DNA of 64,000 bases, from the NCBI GenBank assembly GCA_951812925.1, contig OX638368.1:70404422-70468421 (forward strand), written 5' to 3'. Shown one piece after another: positions 10,846 to 23,804 of the stretch (position 1 is the stretch's first letter; the number at the start of each line of letters is the position of its first letter). The position numbers and the translations under genes are program-made. The DNA is from Calliopum simillimum (taxonomy: Eukaryota; Arthropoda; Insecta; Diptera; Lauxaniidae). The notes under the pieces were generated by a model. That model searched no databases. It was not told the origin of the DNA and was given only the letters and a program-made list of their open reading frames with translations.

Positions 10846-10947
10846 GATCGCCTCACCCAGGCTGAAATGAACAAAGATTACACCGAAAAGCTCAAAAAAA
10901 TTGTAACATTTGAGCAATACAAGAAGAAAAGTGCCGCTGCCATGTGA
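10846..10947 (+). pseudogene. Possible captured terminal exon, 33 codons
   Basis: Immediately after a good acceptor (TTTGTCGCACAG) an open frame reads DRLTQAEMNKDYTEKLKK, then IVTFEQYKKK and SAAAM before a TGA. The composition is charged and amphipathic and unlike the AT-rich background. It looks like the last coding exon of a real protein, with a coiled-coil-like tail. It lies in the unexplained part of the 19.6-kb element, so it may be a fragment of a captured host gene or of the element's own spliced gene. I do not recognise the protein. The frame could also be open by chance, as it is short. Confidence 0.4.
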
Positions 10948-11488
10948 TTGTATAACTTAATAGGTGAAAAAGTGGGTGTGGCATTTATTTAATCTCACCT
11001 TTTTTCCACCCACCGTATGGTGTTTATGTTCGCCATCTTTCCATTAATTTTCATCAAAATCGCTTGCATAGTTTGTGAGATATGTATAAAAATCTAAAAC
11101 CATGAAATCATTAATCCTTTGTATGGCGTTGAAAAAACCCTTTTTTGTAATGGCCTATATCTCGTAAAAAAGTAATACAATCTAAAAATAGCCTCAGTAT
11201 GGCTTCTTGTGAATACAGTTGGCTATCCAAATCCATTGAAAAAAATCAATGATACCCTTTTCTGCTTTTGTAATGTAGCTTTAAGTACAACCCAAAACAG
11301 TGATTTTTTCATTTTTAAGCAAGGATAACTCAGGATCCAGACGTGATAAAAAAAAACCAAACTCAGATTCGTCTATCATAAACGGCTATAAAAAAACTAG
11401 GACGGAAAACCATGGTAGGCCTGGATGGGGTGTAGGGGATTTAAAAAAAATGGACCGTCGCAGATTCTGGCATCATCCTATTTTCAGT
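10948..11488. other. Unassigned part of the 19.6-kb element
   Basis: No gene or repeat boundary was recognised. The interval ends at AACT (11489-11492), the left copy of the target duplication of the gypsy provirus. Confidence 0.4.
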
Positions 11489-11492
11489 AACT

Positions 11493-13781
11493 TGTGGTGT
11501 CCCTTACTTGATCTTGGCAGATTGGCAACTTTCCCGGCTAGCTCTCCGACATTTTGAGGGGTGGTCCTCAACCCAGCCAATCTACCCGAAGGGTCCGAAA
11601 ATAAGATTTTCTCTTCCTAACGAAGAGAAAACCTTTCTTATAAAAACAAAAAAAATCAAATCAAACTAGACAAAAAAAAAACTCAAACCAAATAAATTTT
11701 AGCGAAGGGAAATATTTTCGCAGAGGAAAAAAAAAAAAATTATTACTCACATGTACCGAACTTGGGGGAATAAAACCCCCTTATCCCCACTCCTACGTCA
11801 TGGATCCACTCTTTCGGGAAACCTCCTCCCACTTAACTAAAACTTACTCCATTTCAAAATTTGGAACAAATGGCTTATAACTTTTAAATTTCTTTAAATA
11901 TAGAATTCGTATCTTTTTTTTTTTTTTTTAGCAATTAAATTATCAACTAACAATATTCAGTAATATTTTTTTTCTTTTTTTAAGAGGCCTCTGTCTACAA
12001 TTTTTCGAAAAAACAAAACCACTAATGGACTATTTCTTAAAATATATAATATAGATACTAAGTCGATTACTTTAAAGAATGATAAGAATAAAGAAATAAT
12101 TATACCTAAGAAATACTGAATATATAAAAAGAAATAATGCCTCACGCCAATTTCTGCTACCACCTGCGTTCAAATTTCTGCTTCTGTCTGGTTGCTGACA
12201 CTGCCGAAGTTAGATGATCGTTGATGCCGCTCCGTTGCGTAGAATTTTAGTTACTGATGTTGTCCATATAAATGACGTTGCCACAAATAGATGATCGCTG
12301 CTGCCGTTCTGTTGAATGAAAGTTATTTGTATTGTCAATACGTATGACACTGCCACAAATCTTTTGTTGATGTTGTCGTGTTTAGGTTGTTGGTATATGG
12401 TCGTACTACCCATCCGCAGTAGCCATTAAATGTACCTCTACTAACCACAAGTAGTACGTTGCTTTTGTCGCAGATGAAATTTCTGTTTAGTCTTTTTTTC
12501 TACTTTTCACGGTCAGGATTATTGGCAAAAGTAGCTGCTGTTGATTAGAAGACAATGCTGCTGATGAGATCTTCGCCTGCGGCGAGACTGCTTAAGTAAA
12601 CAAACTAAGACTGGTGGCTGTAGTAGGTTGGCGACGACGTACGACAACGATGGCTGTATACCGAAAACTCGATCTTGTTCGATTTTGGGTGTTTTATAAA
12701 CACAATTTTGACTGCACGACTTGCTTGCGACGGTTTTTTGGCACTGTAGAACTCACTGCTCAGCTGTTAACTCTCCAGGAACAATCTGCGGTTTCATATC
12801 AAGTACCTGCGGACTTATTCTTATCGAGGTTCTTGATATTGAGGTTATGGCTGATCGTGACGTTGCCGCTACAGTTGACGGTGCGGCTGCTATTAATCAC
12901 CCTCGTCTGTGGGGAGTTCACATAGGATTAATTGAACGACGAAAAATTATGAGGTTTAATGATGTAGGCTGGCGGTTTTCACAAGACAGTTTTCTTTGTG
13001 ATTTTTCTTAATCCATAAAAAAAAACTAACTTAAACGCGTAAACTATTTTAGTTTAAAAGAAAACTTATTTTCATTAAAAAGATCTCAAAGACATTAACA
13101 CGTTTTGTGAACTTATCTTTTTTTTTTTTTCAAAAAAAATTATTCGATGACTTATAAAGCTAACTAGAAAAGAGCACTTAATCTTAACAAGAACTTTTAT
13201 AGTTTTTTTTTTTTGTTATTTTTTTCCGGAGACACGTTTTAACTGTACGTTTTAACAATTTTTCTTGTTTTTTTAATCTTTTTTATTACGATTCGATACG
13301 CGGAATTTCAGGAAAAAATTAAATGTCTTTTTCTTTAATGCACGCCATTTTATTTTTATTTTTCACTAACCGCGAAACCGACCGACATGTCCAAAATCCA
13401 AAACGCAACTCCCATCGGCAAATTAAATTCGTTGCCAACAGCCCTAATTTTAGGTATCTATTTACTAATACCAGTAAACAAAATCTTTCGTCAAATAGTT
13501 AACAACCTATTCTGGTCTCCCTCATTCCTATAGATTTCGGTGACGTTTCAAGATTGCGCCAAAAATTTTTGTCTCTTAATTTCAATGTCATTTAAAAGTG
13601 ACATTAAATTGACCGATCTTTTTTTTTTTGTTTCGTGTAATGGTATTAGTACATATTACGGGAAATATCGCATAGAACATAGGGTGTTTCCTAAAACGCA
13701 AAAATTGACTTCGAATTTATTAACCCTGCCGTACACCTTTTATATATTTTTTTTTTTTTTAAAGGGCAGTCACACGCTACA
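11493..13781 (-). repeat. 3' LTR of the Osvaldo-like provirus
   Basis: This 2289-bp repeat matches 21606-24714 once the 828-bp Helitron is removed from the latter. By eye only about a dozen or so substitutions and some homopolymer length changes separate them. It carries no coding sequence, only chance frames shared by both LTRs. It is also the empty site for the Helitron present in the other LTR. Confidence 0.9.
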
Positions 13782-16310
13782 AAACTCTAGAGTTTCAAGG
13801 CTACGAAGAAACGCTAGTGGGCTGTGACAGCTTTTAATCCTTATTGGTATTGTTTACTTTCTCCAATCATAATTGCTAAACAAAAACACACGCGCCTAAC
13901 GTAGGTCACGCCCACACCCTGAGATATTGTGTCTCATGCTCAGACTGATCAAGCCGGGCCTAAGCTATGACCACTTGGTTGTATTTCTCACTACATCTTA
14001 AGACCAAATATTAGTTCAGGTTTTGCATGCGGCTTTTCCCACAAATACATATCAGAAGTTAGATACAAATATGTATGTAAATGGCAACACTTGTAGAAAA
14101 CTTGCCTGCAGAGCTACTGTCAATACTATACCCAACCTGGACCAAAATGAGTGAAAAGTTTTTTTTTTTTAACATCCGATGTAATCGATGCCTTGGCGCT
14201 TCTTTGGCAGCACTACCCTTTTCTAAGAAAATAGCAGAGGCCTCCAAATATTTCACAAAAACTTTTAATGGCATCCAAGAAAACCCCACTCACGTCCGAG
14301 AATTACTCACTTTCACCTCAGAAATCCCCACTTCAATCCAAGAAAACCCCATCCTAACCTCAGAAGGTCCTTCTGCTTTAACACCAAAAGCATTGCACAA
14401 CAAAATCATTTTGCCTATTTTAAAGTTATTAAAATAGGTATATGTGATTGAAATCTGTTGTGTGTATCCTACTAGTAAGGTAATGAATATAAAAAAAAAT
14501 GATTGTGCTTTTGTCGTACCAAACCTCCGAAATCAAAACAAAAAGAAATCCCTCCGAAATCAAAATGAAGACCTCTTAGAGTAAAATGGAAACCTCCAAA
14601 ATACAAATGAACTACTCTCAAACATAAGGCTTCCGAAGTACAACCAAAAAAACAATCCAGAAATACATCCGAAATCCCCGGAAAAATAAATGGAAATCCC
14701 CGAAATCAACCCAAAAAAAAAAGGTAAAGATGGTGTATTCAGTTAAAACAGTTTTCTTCGTGGTAGGATCATCAGAAATGGTGAGACAAAAGAAAAAGAA
14801 GTATGATTTCAAGTGCAACGCAATTGAACAGATTTAAGACTTATATATAAAAAAAAATGTCCATGGGTCCAACATTGGCATAATGACGACTCCCGGTGAA
14901 ACCTCCACCGTTTCTACCTGGTGGCTGAAGAGGATTAGCCTGCGTTTGCCCTTGGTCAAATCTAACGTGGTGTTTAATCCACCCAAGACTGGCCAAACGC
15001 AAACGCAGCCTTGTCTTTATGTCGCCGTTGTCTGGATCGGGTACATATTCAAATTTGGAAAAATTTATAAAAATTATTTAGCAGCATGCCTTGACATGAC
15101 TGTATGCCGAGTGGTCTCGAGCATAGCTCAGGTATCCTAGGCTAAGATTACATTGGCTACACCCCGCACGAAAACCAAACCGCACGAGAAAAAAGGAAAC
15201 CAACATCCCACCAAAATCAGTATAGCTGATTCCCCAACACTCACCGCCTCGTACTAGTGTCCGACACGTACGAAAGAAACTTTGGTCGCATCTATCGACG
15301 TCGTACGAACAAATACAAGGAGATGAATATCGAAAAATCACCCACACATCTCTATCGGGAAATGGTTTGGTCGTACGACCAAATTCTCGCACTAAGTCCT
15401 ATCCAATGTAACCCCAGTCTTAGGGTAACCTACAAAAATATACAGCCGTCCAATGTGGAACTTACGCTGGCCAAAAAGCCGCCCAACCTGGGAACAGACG
15501 CTTTTTTGGACTTAGGGAGCACAGCCGCCCAATCTGGGAACAGACGCTGACCAATAAGCCGCCCACTGTGGATCAGACGCTTTTTGGATTCACTGGGGTA
15601 CGCAGGGTCGTTACTCCCGTCATCTTTTACTCTTAAAAGATGCCCTTGCGGGCTCAAAATGAACACTTAAACGATTTTAAGGTTTACACCAAGAAAAATA
15701 GTTTGTTGGGATCATTTTTGGCCTATGTTTAGGGGGATTAAAAATAATAAAACGTAAAACGATGTATACCTTTGTTGTTTATCCCTTATGAACAGTCCAA
15801 AGCGTTGATTTTCAATTTATTACGGCAACCCCGACGAAAGATGTTGAAAACTCGAAAATTATAAAATCCGTGGAATGTATATCCAATATTTATATCATGC
15901 GACGCTAAAACTTTGTATCCGATCTATCCCTTTTATCATTTTACACGCTGGTACCTGAAACCGTAAGAACGAATTTTATTACATACGTGGTTCTGAGTAA
16001 TTCTACTCTGTATACTCAGTTTAGTGAAATGTTTTACAGCTATGTCCCAAACTACGTTTTAAATCTAAGCTACAGTAACTTATATACTTATATAAGTATT
16101 ATGTAAAATAGGCTTAGTACAGACTAAGAACGTAGAATACTCCACGCAATTCATAAAAAGAGAGCGAAATAAACATTCAGCAGTACAGTTTTAGCTAAAA
16201 TCAATTACCCATATATTTCAAGCATACAAGGAGAAAGCTAACATGGTGAGCGGTAGCAAAAAAAAAAAAACAAAAAATACAAATAAAAATGACTCTTGTA
16301 AAGTTTTAAT
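13782..16310. other. Non-coding region downstream of pol in the provirus
   Basis: About 2.5 kb between integrase and the 3' LTR contains only short, non-homologous frames. I see no env-like signal peptide, furin site or membrane anchor. Short imperfect repeats occur: CCTCCGAAATCAAAA-type motifs at 14520-14700, and GCCGCCCAATCTGGGAACAG-type units at 15440-15590. Confidence 0.6.
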
Positions 16311-17340
16311 TTATTGTTTCATGTCTTTAGCGTGAAAAATCCCAAGGGATTTCCCTTGAAGAGTTTCCAGCTCATACATGTTCCGACCAATGGGTTTTAC
16401 AACCCTGCACTTTGAAAATTTTCTACAAAATTTAGCATTAATATTTTTGCTGAAATCGCTCAAGATGAAATTTCTCTTGTATATCTCTTGACCTGGCTTA
16501 AATAATATGGTACGACTATGTTTATTGTACTGTCGAGCATAGCGTTCATAGCTCTTATGTATGTTTTCTTTAATGGTGTTTCTAAGGACACTAATTTTAT
16601 CTTTTCGGTTTTGTGGATCAATTTCTGCTTCCTCCAAAATACCTAAACGTCTTGCCAGGGCATAATCTTCCCCGCAGGTAAACATGAACTGACCAAAAAG
16701 AGCGAAATAAGGTGTGAAACCGGTAGAAGAGTGAACAGCTGTTCGAATTGCACATTCTATATCAGGAAGATGGAGATCCCAATCTCGATGGTCGGATTCT
16801 AAATAAGCTCTTATCGCAGATAACACCGTTTGGTTTACCCTCTCAGAGGCATTCGCCTGAGGGGAATGGAAAGCATTTTTCATATGTTGGATTTTAAAAG
16901 TGTCCAACATATTTTTAAACTCTTTGGAAATGAATTGCTTTCCATTATCCGAATGGATCAATTCAGGGACACCAAAGGTGTTAAAGATATTGTTAACTAA
17001 AAATTTTGTGACGTTTGTCGCCGACGCTTCGCGCATAGCTTTAAGAAATATAAATTTCGAAAAGTGGTCTTACACAATGAATATGTAAGTATTACCAGTT
17101 TTGGAACGGGGATATTCACCCAAAAAATCTATATAAAGTTTCTGGAACGGCCTACACGTGACTACCTCATTAACCATTCTAGGCCTCAACTCACAATTTG
17201 GAGATTTAATTTCTTTACAAGTCACGCAATTGCGAACATAGTTGCGCACTTGTGCAGCCATCTGTGGCCAAAAATACTTTTGCCTGATTCGATAAAGAGT
17301 CTTGGCTACGCCCCCGTGTGAGACAGTTCCTGCTGAGAAA
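16311..17340 (-). pseudogene. Integrase of the Osvaldo-like provirus, broken
   Basis: Integrase inserts the cDNA into the genome. On the minus strand the order is correct. The zinc-binding region includes GGVAKTLYRIRQKYFWPQM and CVTCKEIKSPN, the core has LYIDFLGEYPRSKTG (first Asp), LIHSDNGKQF (second Asp) and SPQANASERVN (Glu), and a basic C-terminal domain ends at 16311. Breaks are a frameshift near 17330, where RNase H runs out, and an in-frame TAA at about 17070 between the strands IFIV and DHFSKF. Catalytic residues are therefore conserved but the protein cannot be made in one piece. It follows RNase H as expected. Confidence 0.85.
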
Positions 17341-18655
17341 ATTCTGTTTTTCTATATACCACACCGTCCACGACTTTTAGATCTGGTAATCTACTTCCAT
17401 TTTCGTTAACTGTTTCTATCAGCTGAAGGTATTCAGGCGAACTAAACTCTGTAGTTTCGAAATCTAATCCTAATTCATCGACGCAATCTTCTGTGACTGT
17501 TCGTGACAGCATGTCCGCAACCACATTGTCTGTACCTTTGCGGTGTTCTATCTCGAAGTTATATGACTGCAATTCTAAGGACCATCGCGCTAAACGCCCA
17601 CTGAGATCACGCAAGCTCATCAGCCATTTGAAACTGGCATGGTCCGTATCAACTGTAAATGGCATGAGCTCTACGTACGGTCGGAATCTTTTTATTGCCA
17701 GTACGGCCGCCAAACATTCTTTCTCAGTCACGCTGTAGCTTTTTTGAGCGCTATTGAGTTTCTGGGAATAGAATGCAATCGGTCTGTCATTGTTTTCTTC
17801 GTCTACTTGAAATAGAACAGCCCCTATTCCGAATTGTGAAGCATCACATTGTATGTAGAAACGGCGTTTAAAATCTGGATGTACCAGGAGCGGTCGTTAA
17901 GGCAGTTTTGAGTTGGGTGAAAGCTTCGATGGCTTGAGGAGTCATACAAAATTTTGGGCTTTTTTTCAGTGTATCACTTAACGGTGACGACAAAGTTGCA
18001 AAATCCTTTATAAAGCGCCTGTACCATCCGGCTGTCCCCAGGAAACTACGCACATCTCGAGGTGACTTCGGAATTGGGATATTGGAGACGGCAGTTACCT
18101 TTTCAGGGTCCGTCTTCAATACCCCTCCTCCGATGACAAACCCAAGATAGCGCAGTTCCTTCATACAAAACTTGGACTTTATTAACCCGATGGTCAGGTT
18201 TGCTTTACTTAGGCATTGAGCGACTTCGCGCAACAGTTTCAAGTGAGTATCGAAATCTCGAGCAAACACCAGCAGGTCATCCAGGTACACAAATACGTTT
18301 TGCTTAAGGCGCTGGGGGATCACTTTATCCATCAGCCTGCATAACCGTTGGGCCGCGTTGCAGAGCCCAAACGGCATAACTGCAAATTGATAAAGTGGTC
18401 TCCCCGGAATCGTAAACGCGGTGCACTCCCTAGAGCCGTCCTCCAACTCAATTTGCCAAAAGGCGTATTTGAGATCCACGCTGCTAATGAACACTGTTTC
18501 ATCTATACGGCTAAGTATGCCCTCAATGTTTTGCAAGGGATATGCATCCTTAATGGTGCGATTATTTAGCTTCCTTGCATCTAGACATAGCCGATTTTTC
18601 CCTGGTTTCCTTACCAGCGTGGTTCTGTTGCTCCAAGGACTGTTGCTCACCTCGA
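17306..18655 (-). pseudogene. RT and RNase H of the Osvaldo-like provirus, broken
   Basis: Reverse transcriptase blocks are clear on the minus strand: NSPWSNRTTLVRKPGKNR, then ISSVDLKYAFWQIEL (first Asp), QFAVMPFGLCNA and VFVYLDDLLVF (YLDD). A frameshift at about 17885 separates the thumb region from RNase H, which reads QCDASQFGIGAVLFQ, then VTEKECLAAVLAI and DTDHASFKWL, with the DNVVADMLSR end. RT is cut off upstream by another frameshift near 18640. No aspartic protease motif (D-S/T-G) was found between gag and RT, so the protease segment appears to be deleted or scrambled. Confidence 0.88.
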
Positions 18656-19074
18656 TAACTCCTAAGTTCAGCTATCACACTACTTACGATTTCTTGTCTA
18701 ATTTTATTCCGCTGGTTATACCTATTCCTCGCTTTTAATATTTTTTTCGAAATTTCTCGTTTTCCCACTAGCTGACTTTCGCCAAAAATTTTATTTCTGA
18801 CTTCCTGATAATTGCGTATCCTTTCCTCTAAGGATTTGTGCCTCAACAGAAACCTAGTCTTACTTAACTTTCTATCATAATTTTCAAATTTTTCTCCCAC
18901 CTCGACTTCTTCAAAATTATCCGATTTTGAGTTGTTGGAACTTAAGTCACATTGAATCGCGGCGTTTCTGCGGGAGTTTGCGTCGAGCACGACACACCCG
19001 CTCTTGTCGCACCCCTCAAGTTTCCCCGTGAACAGGTTGGACAACGCGGAGTAATTACCCCTACTTTGCCGCAC
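18562..19074 (-). pseudogene. Open frame overlapping the gag end, pol linker region
   Basis: A 170-codon frame overlaps the 3' end of gag and runs toward RT. It is rich in Lys, Arg, Glu and Asn (for example FENYDRKLSKTRFLLRHK and IRQEIVSSVIAELRS), the kind of sequence that precedes RT in this group. It has no protease active-site motif. It ends out of frame with RT. I treat it as the remaining part of pol upstream of RT; a chance frame is less likely given its composition. Confidence 0.5.
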
Positions 19075-20756
19075 TTAAAACAAAAAAGCCGCCTTTCAGT
19101 CGAAGGACAGTCGATGTAAGTATGACCTTGTTGGCAACAATTCCAGCAAATCAAAGGTCTTCTTAAATGCTCAGTTAAAATATTATGACTCATTTGCACA
19201 GCTTCTACACTAGGCTCCACTTCTTGATCCCAAAAATTCTGGTCTCCTGCTTGCTCACTCTCCACCACTTCGCTCACGTAAGCTCGAGGTTGTCTAAACC
19301 TTACCTTTGTTGGCTGGTTAGACCGCAAATCTTTACGCGCAAAAAGGGATTCATACTCGCGACATTGATCACGCAAGTGGTCTACAGTATATGAAGTCAT
19401 CGGATAGACTGCTTTGGCCAAACTTTCTTTCAAATTTCTTTTAATAATTTTAACCGCCTCTAACTCATCTATATTTATCCCCAGGCAAGAACGTAATTTT
19501 TTTACTTGATGAAAAAATGCATCAATTGATTCGTCAGGAAGCTGACGCCTCTCTGCGAATTCTCTTAACTTTTCAAATTGAGTTTTATTACTCTGAAATT
19601 GATGCCTCAGCTCACGGCTTAAAGTGTCCCAGTCAGGTGATGGATTAGATGTTAAGAAAAGCCAGTACCAGTCTGACGCCTCCCCTGTGACTAAACGATG
19701 AAATTCACGAATAACTTCAGGCCAAGAATGATTATATTGTGTCCTTAGACGCTCTAGCCTAAAAATAAAATCTTCCACCGTTAGTTTTCCAGAATCGCCA
19801 TCAAACACTAAATCCCACTGATGGACTTTAACTGGATGAACATTTTCGTAAGCTCTTTCAGGAGCTTCATGGCCTACTGTACCTGCCCTTATACCTTGTT
19901 GAGCCGGAAAATTATTATCATTAACATTCGGCATTCCCCTATTGTTGTCGATGTTTGAATGATTTGGCCTAGCCTCACTTTGGAACCGATTTGCATCAGC
20001 CCTATGCCAATCATTATACCAATTTTGATTTTGAGGAACCCTGGTTCCCGTAGCACTATTCTGTCGAGAAACTTTCACATGATCCAAAACTTGTTTCATG
20101 AACGGTTTTATAAGTCCATCTATCTTTGCTTCTAAAGACTTTTCTATATTTTGTACGTTTTGAGAAACCGCTATATTTAAAGCCGATACTATCCCACTGT
20201 GCTAGACAGATTCGTATTGATTATCGGTATTTGCCTGTGAATTTACTCTGTTTGCATGCATGTTACTGCCCATAGAAAATTGTTCGGAATTTTGAGGCGG
20301 TGGTTTCGAAATATCAGGTGGTAATGGTGTTAACCCTTCTAATAAGGAACGCTGCATAGAACGCTTAGGATTTGTGCCAGTCCTTGACCTTAACTGATTT
20401 GTAAATTGTCCCTCTTGGGACTTGGTACGAGCCTGAGTTCTAATACTCCCTTCTGAAAAAACTGTAGCTGGATTGTATATACGTCGCGCATTTGAAATTG
20501 GCCCACTGCCCGGTTGTGTGTAATCAGTGGCTAGGTTACCACCTCCAATCGTGGATGAAAAATCATAAAAATTACTTGGAATTGCTCCATCCTGTACCCC
20601 GACAGGTGTACGCAAGACATGTGACCTTGAATTAGAATCAGTCAATACCCTATTTCGCATCGGCATATTTGGGTTTTGACCTGTTGGCAACGAATTTAAA
20701 TTGTTAACGATTTCAGTATTCGGTCCTGAAACCGGAGAATGCCCAACAAACGACAT
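18942..20756 (-). pseudogene. Gag of the Osvaldo-like provirus, one in-frame amber stop
   Basis: Gag forms the particle and packages RNA. The frame runs from ATG 20756 through 184 codons to a TAG at about 20202-20204 and then stays open in the same frame to 18942. It would total roughly 600 codons but for that stop. The N-terminal part is Ser/Asn/Pro-rich. The capsid region contains LVFDGDSGKLTVEDFIFRLE and GEASDWYWLFL. Two zinc knuckles follow: CWNCCQQGHTYIDC (CX2CX4HX4C, intact) and CFKCGKVGVITPRC, where the His is Val. The damaged second knuckle and the stop suggest loss of function. Confidence 0.85.
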
Positions 20757-21590
20757 TGTTTTGGATTTGTCGAAGCCGTATCAAAATTAAAATCGTGTCA
20801 CGAATGGTTTTAATTCGTATTTGGTGTTCTTATTTGTTATAAAAAAAAAATATTATTTTATCTTTCTAAAAACGCGTTTTAGCAATAGGCAAACTAAATA
20901 AAATATTATTTACCCTACAATTCTTTAATTGTTTAATTAAATTGTGGTGGGAGGAGATTTCCAAAGATGAACCATGACATAACTAACTTCCCTTCATCTG
21001 CTATGACAAACTGATTCAAAAAAAAATAAAAATTTTTAAATGCAAAAAGAAAAAATGTTTCGATTGTCGGTAAGAAACCCCAAAAAAAAATATGTTTTGG
21101 ACTTAATCCCAGCAATCGAAATAATTTAGAAACGACAGCAAACTAATCGTATTAGTGCAAACGCAGATAGTATTTACTTCTACGGACACCCATAGCTTCC
21201 ATTGAATTCAATGGCAGTGCTACGTAAATGGAACCATTGCCTCTACGGCCACTGGACCATTGAATCAACTTGTTTGCCATCTTTCCCAAGCTGTATTTCA
21301 AATCAATTTATTGCCGCTACCAAAAAAAACTTTTAATTATTATTTGAATATCTACGTTGAATAGTTTCCTGCTAAACCCATCACAAATGCAGTTAGGGTG
21401 GACATCTTAGCCCCCAAAGCCATTTGTAAAAAGTTGAACAGAAAAGACTCAAAGACACAATCCCTAAAATTTCGTTGAGTAGTCTCTTGAAAAACTCCAG
21501 CCAAATACAATTAGTGTGGATCACATAGCCCACTAAGCTACCTGAATGAAGTCCCTCAAGAAAGACTCAACGTACCTAACGCAAATTTAA
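20757..21590 (-). other. Leader between primer site and gag
   Basis: About 830 bp of non-coding leader of the provirus. It contains an imperfect direct repeat of about 100 bp near 21400-21580, with shared words such as AAAGACTCAA and AGCCCACTAAGC-like motifs. It probably carries the packaging signal, which cannot be seen directly. Confidence 0.5.
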
Positions 21591-21602
21591 GATTGGGCGC
21601 CA
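21591..21602 (-). promoter_or_regulatory. Primer binding site, tRNA-Lys type
   Basis: On the minus strand TGGCGCCCAATC starts three bases from the LTR end. TGGCGCCC pairs with the CCA-terminated 3' end of tRNA-Lys, as in several Osvaldo/Ulysses and gypsy-group elements. Confidence 0.75.
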
Positions 21603-21605
21603 TAT

Positions 21606-23773
21606 TGTGGTGTCCCTTACTTGATCTTGGCAGATTGGCAACTTTCCCGGCTAGCTCTCCGACATTTTGAGGGGTGGTCCTCAACCCAGCCAATCTACCC
21701 GAAGGGTCCGACAATAAGATTTTCTCTTCCTAACGAAGAGAAAACCTTTCTTATAAAAACAAAAAAAAATCAAATCAAACTAGACAAAAAAAACTCAAAC
21801 CAAATAAATTTTAGCGAAGGGAAATATTTTCGCAGAGGAAAAAAAAAATTATTACTCACATGTACCGAACTTGGGGGAATAAAACCCCCTTATCCCCACT
21901 CCTACGTCATGGATCCACTCTTTCGGGAAACCTCCTCCCACTTAACTAAAACTTACTCCATTTCAAAATTTGGAACAAATGGCTTTTAACTTTTAAATTT
22001 CTTTTAATATAGAATTCGTATCTTTTTTTTTTTTTTTTAGCAATTAAATTATCAACTAACAATATTCAGTAATATTTTTTTTCTTTTTTAAGAGGCCTCT
22101 GTCTACAATTTTCGAAAAAACAAAACCACTAATGGACTATTTCTTAAAATATATAATATAGATACTAAGTCGATTACTTTAAAGAATGATAAGAATAAAG
22201 AAATAATTATACCTAAGAAATACTGAATATATAAAAAGAAATAATGCCTCACGCCAATTTCTGCTACCACCTGCGTTCAAATTTCTGCTTGTCTGGTTGC
22301 TGACACTGCCGAAGTTAGATTATCGTTGATGCCGCTCCGTTGCGTAGAATTTTAGTTACTGATGTTGACCATATAAATGACGTTGCCACAAATAGATGAT
22401 CGCTGCTGCCGTTCTGTTGAATGAAAGTTATTTGTATTGTCAATACGTATGACACTGCCACAAATCTTTTGTTGATGTTGTCGTGTTTAGGTTGTTGGTA
22501 TATGGTCGTACTACCCATCCGCAGTAGCCATTAAATGTACCTCTACTAACCACAAGTAGTACGTTGCTTTTGTCGCAGATGAAATTTCTGTTTAGTCTTT
22601 TTTTCTACTTTTCACGGTCAGGATTATTGGCAAAAGTAGCTGCTGTTGATTAGAAGACAATGCTGCTGATGAGATCTTCGCCTGCGGCGAGACTGCTTAA
22701 GTAAACAAACTAAGACTGGTGGCTGTAGTAGGTTGGCGACGACGTACGACAACGATGGCTGTATACCGAAAACTCGATCTTGTTCGATTTTGGGTGTTTT
22801 ATAAACACAATTTTGACTGCACGACTTGCTTGCGACGGTTTTTTGGCACTGTAGAACTCACTGCTCAGCTGTTAACTCTCCAGGAACAATCTGCGGTTTC
22901 ATATCAAGTACCTGCGGACTTATTCTTATCGAGGTTCTTGATATTGAGGTTATGGCTGATCGTGACGTTGCCGCTACAGTTGACGGTGCGGCTGCTATTA
23001 ATCACCCTCGTCTGTGGGGAGTTCACATAGGATTAATTGAACGACGAAAAATTATGAGGTTTAATGATGTAGGCTGGCGGTTTTCACAAGACAGTTTTCT
23101 TTGTGATTTTTCTTAATCCATAAAAAACTAGTAAGGGTGTAAATTTTGACCTGGCCAAAAAATAAATACCCTACACTGCAGTATTTTGAAAAGTTTGCTT
23201 ATATGGGAGGTGCCACGCCCTCTTGTCCGAGTACACCCAGTTTTTGTTCAGAGCTTGCATTTATAGTTTTTAGTGTCAGAGTGAAATTTAGTTGGATTAT
23301 CTCAAAAAACTCTTTCAGTATAGCATTTTGAATCTTTTGCTTATATGGGAGGTGCCACGCCCCCTTGTATGATTTCACCCAATTTTTGCTGAGAGCTTTC
23401 ATTTATAATTCTTAGTGTCTGAGTCAAATTTGGTTCGAATATCTCAAAAACCGCTTTCAGTATAGCGTTTTGAAGCTTTTGCTTATATGGGAGGTGCCAT
23501 GCCCTCTCGTCCGAATTCGCTCAAATTTTTATCAGAGCTTGCGCTTACAATTCGTAGTACTTATGTGTATTGTGGTTGCATTGTCGTGAAAAATACTCCT
23601 AAAATTGCATTTTGAATATAATTTTTGTATGGGCGGTAGGCGTGTCCGTTGACTGATTTTGCTCATTTTCAATCCCCCGAGCTAACTTTGACGACGGAGG
23701 CAGTGTACCAATTTTCATTGAAATATCTTGCTCAGTTTTCCCAAAAAGTGTATTTCAACACACAGCCAGCCAC

Positions 23774-23804
<31 letters not shown>

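Noticed and set aside
12614..12925. 103-codon frame repeated identically at 22719-23030
   Set aside because: Both copies lie inside the two LTRs of the same provirus, so identity reflects LTR duplication; the product has no recognisable domain.
14081..14437. 118-codon plus-strand frame in the provirus tail
   Set aside because: It is on the strand opposite to gag-pol, low in complexity with repeated QENP-like words, and has no homologous feature I recognise.
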